The translations under genes were made by a program, and so were the position numbers. Shown in pieces: positions 59,332 through 64,000 of a stretch of DNA of 64,000 nucleotides. Under the pieces are notes generated by a model that was given only the letters and a program-made list of their open reading frames with translations, made no database searches and was not told where the DNA came from. How positions within the stretch are numbered: position 1 is the stretch's first letter; every line of letters begins with the position of its first letter. Location: positions 682,001 through 746,000 of the forward strand of contig CBDCAA010000008.1 of assembly GCA_965213855.1 (NCBI GenBank), written 5' to 3'. Source of the DNA: JBBROS01 sp965213855. GTDB taxonomy: Bacteria > Pseudomonadota > Alphaproteobacteria > Acetobacterales > Acetobacteraceae.

Positions 59332-59395
59332 GATCCCGCTCCTGCTGTCGTTCGCGCCGGTTTCGCCCCGGGCCGGGTGGGTGTAAAACCAGGGT

Positions 59396-60346
59396 ATGCC
59401 CCGCGGCGACCTGTTTCCCGACATCGGACCGTTCGAGACCGGCTACATGCCGCTGCCGGGCGGTCATGTGATGTATTGGGAGCAGGTCGGCAATCCCCGG
59501 GGGCAGCCGGTGCTGTTCCTGCATGGCGGACCGGGCGCGGGGGCGGGGGCGGTGCACCGCCGGTTCTTCGACCCGCATTTCTGGCGCGTGATCATCTTCG
59601 ACCAGCGCGGGGCCGGCCGGTCGCGCCCGCTCGGCAGCCTGGCGCAGAACACGACGCCGGACCTGGTGCAGGACATCGAGACCCTGCGTCAGCACCTCGG
59701 GATCGAGCGCTGGCTGCTGTTCGGCGGGTCGTGGGGCAGCACGCTGGCGCTGGCCTATGCGCAGGCGAATGCGGAGCGGGTGCGCGGCCTGGTGCTGCGC
59801 GGCGTGTTCCTGGGCCGGCCAGAGGAGGTCGCCTGGTTCCTGCACGGACTGGCGGCGGTGTTCCCGGACGCGCACGCGGCATTCGTCAGCCATCTCACGC
59901 CAGAGGAGCGGCAGGATGTGCTCGGCGCGTATCTCAAGCGGCTGACGCACCCGGATCCGTCGGTGCACATGGCGGCAGCGCGGGCGTGGTCGGTCTATGA
60001 GGGGTCGTGCAGCACGCTGCTGCCGAGCCCGGACACGGTCAGCAGTTTCGCGCAGGACCGGACGGCACTGGGGCTGGCGCGGATCGAGGCGCATTACTTC
60101 GCGCACGACCTGTTCCTGCCCGAGGGTGGACTATTGGCGGGGATGCACCGGATCGGCCACCTGCCGGCCGAGATCGTGCAGGGGCGCTACGACATGGTCT
60201 GCCCGGCGCGAACCGCGTTCGAGCTGGCGGCAGCATGGCCTTCTGCGCGGCTGACGGTGATCCCGGATGCCGGGCATTCGGCACTGGAGCCGGGGGTGCG
60301 GCGGGCGCTGGTGTCCGCGGTGGAGCGGTTCCGGCACACGCGTTAG
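59396..60346 (+). CDS. pip: proline iminopeptidase
   Basis: 316 residues. Alpha/beta-hydrolase removing N-terminal proline from peptides. Signature motifs: LFLHGGPGAGAG, FDQRGAGRS and nucleophile S112 in GGSWGS; the late GRYDMVCP and AGHS supply Asp and His. Length is canonical. Monocistronic, between the DUF423 gene and the threonate-type operon. Confidence 0.93.
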   Translation: MPRGDLFPDIGPFETGYMPLPGGHVMYWEQVGNPRGQPVLFLHGGPGAGAGAVHRRFFDPHFWRVIIFDQRGAGRSRPLGSLAQNTTPDLVQDIETLRQHLGIERWLLFGGSWGSTLALAYAQANAERVRGLVLRGVFLGRPEEVAWFLHGLAAVFPDAHAAFVSHLTPEERQDVLGAYLKRLTHPDPSVHMAAARAWSVYEGSCSTLLPSPDTVSSFAQDRTALGLARIEAHYFAHDLFLPEGGLLAGMHRIGHLPAEIVQGRYDMVCPARTAFELAAAWPSARLTVIPDAGHSALEPGVRRALVSAVERFRHTR

Positions 60347-60457
60347 CGTGAAACTCACGCGTTAAGCCCGACACCTTGGATAGGCTCGATTTCCCGCGGA
60401 GGGCTATCGCGCCGCTCGGTCCTGTGCATGCTTCGGTTCGATAGGGGAGGGCTGCCG

Positions 60458-61354
60458 GTGAAGGTTGGGGTGATCGGATTGGGCTCGATGGGCTTGGGCG
60501 CGGCCTTGAACCTCGCGGCGAAGGGGCACACGGCGTTGGGCTGCGACGTGCGGCCAGCCGCCGGCGCGGAGCTCGAGGCGGCGGGCGGGCAGTTCGTCGG
60601 CAGCCCGGCATCGCTGCCGGACGGGCTCGATGCGCTGGTCGTGTTCGTGGTGAACGCGGCGCAGGCCGAGGCGGTGCTGTTCGGGGCCGAGGGCGCGATC
60701 CCGCGCGTCGCACCGGGCGGCGTCGTGCTGTGCTGCACGACGGTGGCGCCGGACGTGGCGCGGAGCCTGGCGGCGCGGGTCGAGGCGGCCGGGTTGCTGT
60801 TCCTGGATGCGCCGGTTTCGGGCGGCTCGACGGGCGCGCGGGCGGGCAGCATGACGGTCATGGGGTCGGGGTCCGCCGCGGCGTTCGCGCGGGCGCAGCC
60901 GGTGCTGGACGCGGTGGCGGGCAAGGTGTGGCGGCTGGGCGACGCGGCCGGGGCGGGCAGCACGGTGAAGATGATCAACCAGCTGCTGGCAGGCGTGCAT
61001 ATCGCCGTCAGCGGGGAGGCGATGGCGCTGGCGATCCGGGCCGGGGCGGACCCGCAAACGGTGTATGACGTGATCACGACATCGGCCGGGAACTCGTGGA
61101 TGTTCCAGAACCGGGTGCCTCACGTGCTGGCGGGCGACGACACGCCGCATTCGGCGGTGAACATCTTCGTCAAGGATTTGGGGATCGTGCTGGATCAGGC
61201 GCGGACGCTGGGCTTTCCGCTGCCGCTAGCAGCGGCGGCACACCAGCTTTTCCTGGGCGCCGCGGCGCTCGGGCATGGCACGCGGGACGACGCGTTCGTG
61301 ATCCGGGTGTGGGAGGCGTTGGCAGGGATCGCGCTGCCTGGAGGAGAGACATAG
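60458..61354 (+). CDS. beta-hydroxyacid dehydrogenase, L-threonate dehydrogenase-like
   Basis: 298 residues from GTG 60458, which follows GGGGAGG by seven bases; this is better than an earlier ATG at 60428. NAD motif VGVIGLGSMGLGAAL, FLDAPVSGGSTGA, the catalytic lysine in TVKMINQLLAG, and SWMFQNRVPHVLAGD with IFVKDLGIV, which match LtnD (L-threonate 2-dehydrogenase) closely. The closely following genes (hydrolase, allophanate hydrolase) point to a wider catabolic route. Confidence 0.87.
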   Translation: MKVGVIGLGSMGLGAALNLAAKGHTALGCDVRPAAGAELEAAGGQFVGSPASLPDGLDALVVFVVNAAQAEAVLFGAEGAIPRVAPGGVVLCCTTVAPDVARSLAARVEAAGLLFLDAPVSGGSTGARAGSMTVMGSGSAAAFARAQPVLDAVAGKVWRLGDAAGAGSTVKMINQLLAGVHIAVSGEAMALAIRAGADPQTVYDVITTSAGNSWMFQNRVPHVLAGDDTPHSAVNIFVKDLGIVLDQARTLGFPLPLAAAAHQLFLGAAALGHGTRDDAFVIRVWEALAGIALPGGET

Positions 61355-62154
61355 TGCACGATTGGGGCATGTTGACACAGGCGCAGCGGGACAGCCGCTA
61401 CAACAATAGCGAGGCGGTGGCGAACAGCGTGGCACTGGTGGCGGAGATGCGGGAGGCGTCGGCCGTGGTTCGGGCAGCCAGCCCGGCCGGGCTGGACCAG
61501 GCGTATGGGATGACGGAGCGGCGGAAGATCGACCTGTTCCCGGCCACCGATCGGGGCGCGCCGTGCCTGTTCTTCATCCATGGCGGCTACTGGCAGCGCA
61601 ACAGCCGCGAGGGGTTCTCCGTGCTGGGCGAGGGCGTGCGGGCGCATGGCTGGTCCGTCGCGATGCCCAGCTACACGCTGACGCCGGACGGGACGATGAC
61701 GAACATCGTCGACGAGATGCGGGCGGCGCTGGACTGGACGCGGGGGCAGGTCAGCGGGCCGATCATCGTGTCCGGCTGGTCGGCCGGGGGCCATCTGACG
61801 GCGATGGTGCTGGGGCACGCGGCGGTGCATGCCGGGCTGGCGATCAGCGGGATCTTCGAGCTGGGGCCGGTGCGCGACACCTACCTGAACGAGAAGGCGC
61901 GGATCACGGACGGGGAGATCGAGACGCTGTCGCCGCTGCGGCATCCGGTGGTGCCAAAGCCGATGTCGATCGCGTATGGTTCGGCCGAGCTGCCACCGCT
62001 GGTGGGCGACAGCCGGGCGCTGCACGCGCGACGTTCGGCGGCGCATGCGGCGGGGGCGTTGATCCCCGGGCCGGGGGACGACCATTTCACGATCGTGCAG
62101 AGCCTGCGCCGCAAGGACGGGCGGTTGACGCGCGCGCTGCTCGACCTGGTGTGA
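61354..62154 (+). CDS. alpha/beta hydrolase, kynurenine-formamidase-like
   Basis: 266 residues. GTG 61354 follows GGAGGAG and slightly overlaps the preceding gene's end. The N-terminal part resembles LTQAQRDSRYNN, then FFIHGGYWQRN, nucleophile Ser in SGWSAGGH, and PGDDHF for the His. HGGYW and the overall layout match the arylformamidase/acetyl-hydrolase group acting on small N-formyl or acyl compounds. Its stop overlaps the next GTG (GTGA). Confidence 0.82.
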   Translation: MHDWGMLTQAQRDSRYNNSEAVANSVALVAEMREASAVVRAASPAGLDQAYGMTERRKIDLFPATDRGAPCLFFIHGGYWQRNSREGFSVLGEGVRAHGWSVAMPSYTLTPDGTMTNIVDEMRAALDWTRGQVSGPIIVSGWSAGGHLTAMVLGHAAVHAGLAISGIFELGPVRDTYLNEKARITDGEIETLSPLRHPVVPKPMSIAYGSAELPPLVGDSRALHARRSAAHAAGALIPGPGDDHFTIVQSLRRKDGRLTRALLDLV

Positions 62155-63860
62155 CGCCGACCGGCCAAATGCGGGCGGCGATCGCGGCCGACGCGACCTA
62201 TGCCGACCCGGCGCTGTGGATCCACCGCGTGGCGGATGCGGCGCTGCTGGCGCGGGCAGCGGCGCTGGAGGCCGAGGGACCACGCGGGCGGGCGCTGTGG
62301 GGCGTGCCGGTGGCGGTGAAGGACAACATCGACGTGGCCGGGATGCCGACGACGGCGGCGTGCCCGGACTTCTCCTACCCTCCGGAGCGTGACGCGCTGG
62401 CGGTGGCGCGGCTGCTGGCGGCGGGCGCTATCGTGATGGGCAAGACCAACCTGGACCAGTTCGCGACCGGGTTGGTGGGGGTGCGAAGCCCGTATGGCGT
62501 GCCGCGGGCGCCGTTCGATGCGGGGCGGGTACCGGGCGGGTCGTCGTCGGGGTCGGGCGTGGCGGTGGCGGCCGGGATCGTGCCGGTAGCGCTGGGGACG
62601 GACACGGCCGGGTCCGGGCGGGTGCCGGCGATGTTCGGCAACGTCGTGGGGCTGAAGCCGACAGTGGGCGCCGTGCCGTCGCTGGGGATGGTGCCGGCAT
62701 GCCGGTCGATCGACACGATCTCGGTTTTTGCGCGGACGGTGGACGAGGCGCTTGCGGTGGTGAGGGTGATCGCGGGGTACGAGGCTGCGGACCCGTACAG
62801 CCGGCAGGCGCCGCCGGGCTACTTGCGACGGGGGGCGCTCGCGGGCGGGCTGCGCGTGGTCGCGCCGGGCGATTTTTCCGCGTGTGACCCGGCGATCGAG
62901 GCTGTCGTGCGGGGCGTGGCGGACCGGCTGGGGGCGGCGGCGGTCGACATCTCCGCGTTCCTGGGGTTGGCACGGCTGCTGTATGACGGGCCTTGGGTCG
63001 CGGAGCGGACGGCGGCGCTGCGGCCGATGCTGGGGCGGGCGCTGCATCCGGTGACGCGGGCGATCCTCGAAGGCGGGCTGTCGCGGATGGCGGCGGACGC
63101 GTTCGATGCGTTCGATGTGCAGGCGCGGGTGCGGCGGCAGGCGGAGGCGTTGTTCGCGACGGCGGACGTGCTGCTGCTGCCGACGGCGCCGTGCTGGCCG
63201 AGTCTGGCCGAACTGGCCGCCGATCCGATCGGGCCGAACAGCCGGCTCGGCACCTACACCAACTTCGTGAACCTGTGCGACCTGGCCGCGATCGCGGTGC
63301 CGGCGGGCTTCACGGCGGAGGGGGCACCGGTTGGGGTCACGCTGGTGGGGCCGGCCTGGTCCGAGGGGCGGCTGGCGGCGTTGGCCGACGCAATCCATCG
63401 GCAGGCGACGGACCGGGTGGGGGCGACGCAGGCGGCGCTGCCGGCGGCCGCGGGGGCGGAGCCGCTGGCGGCAGCCGAGACGGCGCTGTTCTGCGTCGGC
63501 GCGCACATGGCCGGGTTGCCGCTCAATCATCAGGTGACGGCGCTGGGCGGCCGGTTCCTCCGCGAGGCGCGCACGGAACCGCGCTATCGGTTGTTCGCGC
63601 TCGGCGTTCGGCCTGGCCTGATTGCGGCTGAGGCCGGGGCGGCGATCGCCGGCGAGGTCTGGGCATTGCCGACCGCCGCGATCGGGGCGCTGCTGGCGCA
63701 CGTCGCGGCGCCGCTGGGGTTCGGGACGGTCGTGCTGGAGGATGGGCCGTGCCTCGGGTTCCTGGCAGAGGAGGCGGGCGTGGCCGGCGCTTTGGAGATC
63801 ACGGCCTTGGGTGGCTGGCGCGCCCACCTGGCCGCCCAGGACCACCTACCTATCCATTAA
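62151..63860 (+). CDS. atzF: allophanate hydrolase (AtzF/DUR1,2-type amidase)
   Basis: 569 residues. The amidase-signature triad is visible: K57 in PVAVKDNIDV, Ser131/132 in GGSSSGSG and S155 in GTDTAGSGRVPA. A C-terminal domain of about 130 residues (from TALFCVGAHMAGLPL) is the allophanate-hydrolase C-terminal domain. It splits allophanate to ammonia and carbon dioxide. No urea carboxylase is next to it, so the source of allophanate may be another pathway, or the true substrate differs. Confidence 0.9.
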   Translation: MTPTGQMRAAIAADATYADPALWIHRVADAALLARAAALEAEGPRGRALWGVPVAVKDNIDVAGMPTTAACPDFSYPPERDALAVARLLAAGAIVMGKTNLDQFATGLVGVRSPYGVPRAPFDAGRVPGGSSSGSGVAVAAGIVPVALGTDTAGSGRVPAMFGNVVGLKPTVGAVPSLGMVPACRSIDTISVFARTVDEALAVVRVIAGYEAADPYSRQAPPGYLRRGALAGGLRVVAPGDFSACDPAIEAVVRGVADRLGAAAVDISAFLGLARLLYDGPWVAERTAALRPMLGRALHPVTRAILEGGLSRMAADAFDAFDVQARVRRQAEALFATADVLLLPTAPCWPSLAELAADPIGPNSRLGTYTNFVNLCDLAAIAVPAGFTAEGAPVGVTLVGPAWSEGRLAALADAIHRQATDRVGATQAALPAAAGAEPLAAAETALFCVGAHMAGLPLNHQVTALGGRFLREARTEPRYRLFALGVRPGLIAAEAGAAIAGEVWALPTAAIGALLAHVAAPLGFGTVVLEDGPCLGFLAEEAGVAGALEITALGGWRAHLAAQDHLPIH

Positions 63861-63926
63861 CCGGCTGTTAAGCATCCATCGCTACCCTGGCGCAGCCGGC
63901 CCGGCCGGAGGTGGGGAGCAGCGGTG

Positions 63927-64000
63927 ATGGCCATCTTGACCGTGGGAACCGGGAAGCGGTTTGCGACCATCGCTGCCGCGACGGCGGCCGCGCACGACGG
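63927..64000 (+). CDS. 5' end of a probable right-handed beta-helix protein (partial)
   Basis: ATG 63927 (or GTG 63924) with GGGGAG upstream opens MAILTVGTGKRFATIAAATA and runs off the window after about 24 codons. The TVGxGKRFATIAAA start is typical of surface or secreted parallel beta-helix (pectate-lyase-like) proteins in alphaproteobacteria. Function depends on the unseen remainder. Confidence 0.55.
   Translation, partial: MAILTVGTGKRFATIAAATAAAHD

Noticed and set aside
1..64000. CRISPR array, insertion sequence or prophage
   Set aside because: No regularly spaced direct repeats, transposase, integrase or phage structural gene seen.

Overview
The window is about 64 kb of very GC-rich DNA (roughly 70% G+C) with dense coding on both strands. 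It looks like a chromosomal segment of an alphaproteobacterium. The best inference is order Rhodospirillales, perhaps family Acetobacteraceae. This rests on the block TIGR02300 gene - aroA - cmk - rpsA - sppA - ihfB - lapA - trpF, the trio glyA - nrdR - ribD, an aspartate/glutamate leucyltransferase, an MmcB-family nuclease and a PEP-CTERM-tagged protein. I see no prophage, insertion sequence, CRISPR array or rRNA. One tRNA gene, tRNA-Ala(CGC), is present.

Layout. 1-6.6 kb: manganese importer mntH divergent from its regulator mntR, with a candidate MntR box between them; a receiver-only response regulator; bpt; and a penicillin-acylase-like enzyme behind an HtrA-like protein that has lost its whole catalytic triad. 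6.9-10.7 kb: aldehyde dehydrogenase, divergent from a CaiB-type CoA-transferase and a lipoprotein hydrolase. 10.8-18.3 kb: glyA-nrdR-ribD, glutamate dehydrogenase, an NAD-type isocitrate dehydrogenase with a MOSC protein, and a phosphoglycerate dehydrogenase. 18.4-25 kb, mostly minus strand: yggT-folD-aspartic protease; the tRNA; FKBP; and two paralogous, degenerate EAL-like proteins lying upstream of lrgA-lrgB. 25-28.9 kb: phosphatase, hldE, mmcB, an Rrf2 regulator and a pterin carbinolamine dehydratase.

28.9-34.8 kb is a tight plus-strand operon: minimal metallopeptidase, PurD-like ATP-grasp protein, methyltransferase, peptide-type binding protein and two permeases, with no ATPase. It is followed by an indolepyruvate/phenylpyruvate-type decarboxylase. 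36.6-37.8 kb is a conspicuously AT-richer island. It carries a frameshifted PD-(D/E)xK toxin-like nuclease, translationally coupled to a putative immunity gene. 37.9-41.3 kb is a three-gene operon with ATGA overlaps: a carnitine-dehydrogenase-like enzyme, a ModA-like binding protein and gamma-glutamyltranspeptidase. 41.3-48.1 kb is the housekeeping aroA-to-trpF block.

48.3-52.8 kb: LysR regulator, repeat-bearing lipoprotein, htpG behind a candidate heat-shock promoter, and an M50-type membrane protease. 53-57.2 kb: nucleotide-sugar 4,6-dehydratase plus aminotransferase, divergent from a WecA/MraY-type phosphoglycosyltransferase, pointing to amino-sugar surface glycans. 57.3-60.3 kb: PEP-CTERM SGNH hydrolase, a secreted protein with an internally duplicated domain, a DUF423 protein and a prolyl iminopeptidase. 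60.4-63.9 kb: a catabolic operon (threonate-dehydrogenase-like, formamidase-like hydrolase, allophanate hydrolase). The window ends in the first codons of a likely parallel-beta-helix protein.

The best candidates for undescribed biology are the frameshifted toxin/immunity pair, the paired EAL-like proteins linked to lrgAB, the triad-less HtrA relative next to a penicillin-acylase homologue, and the ATP-grasp/methyltransferase/ABC operon. All functional statements come from reading motifs; no database search was possible.
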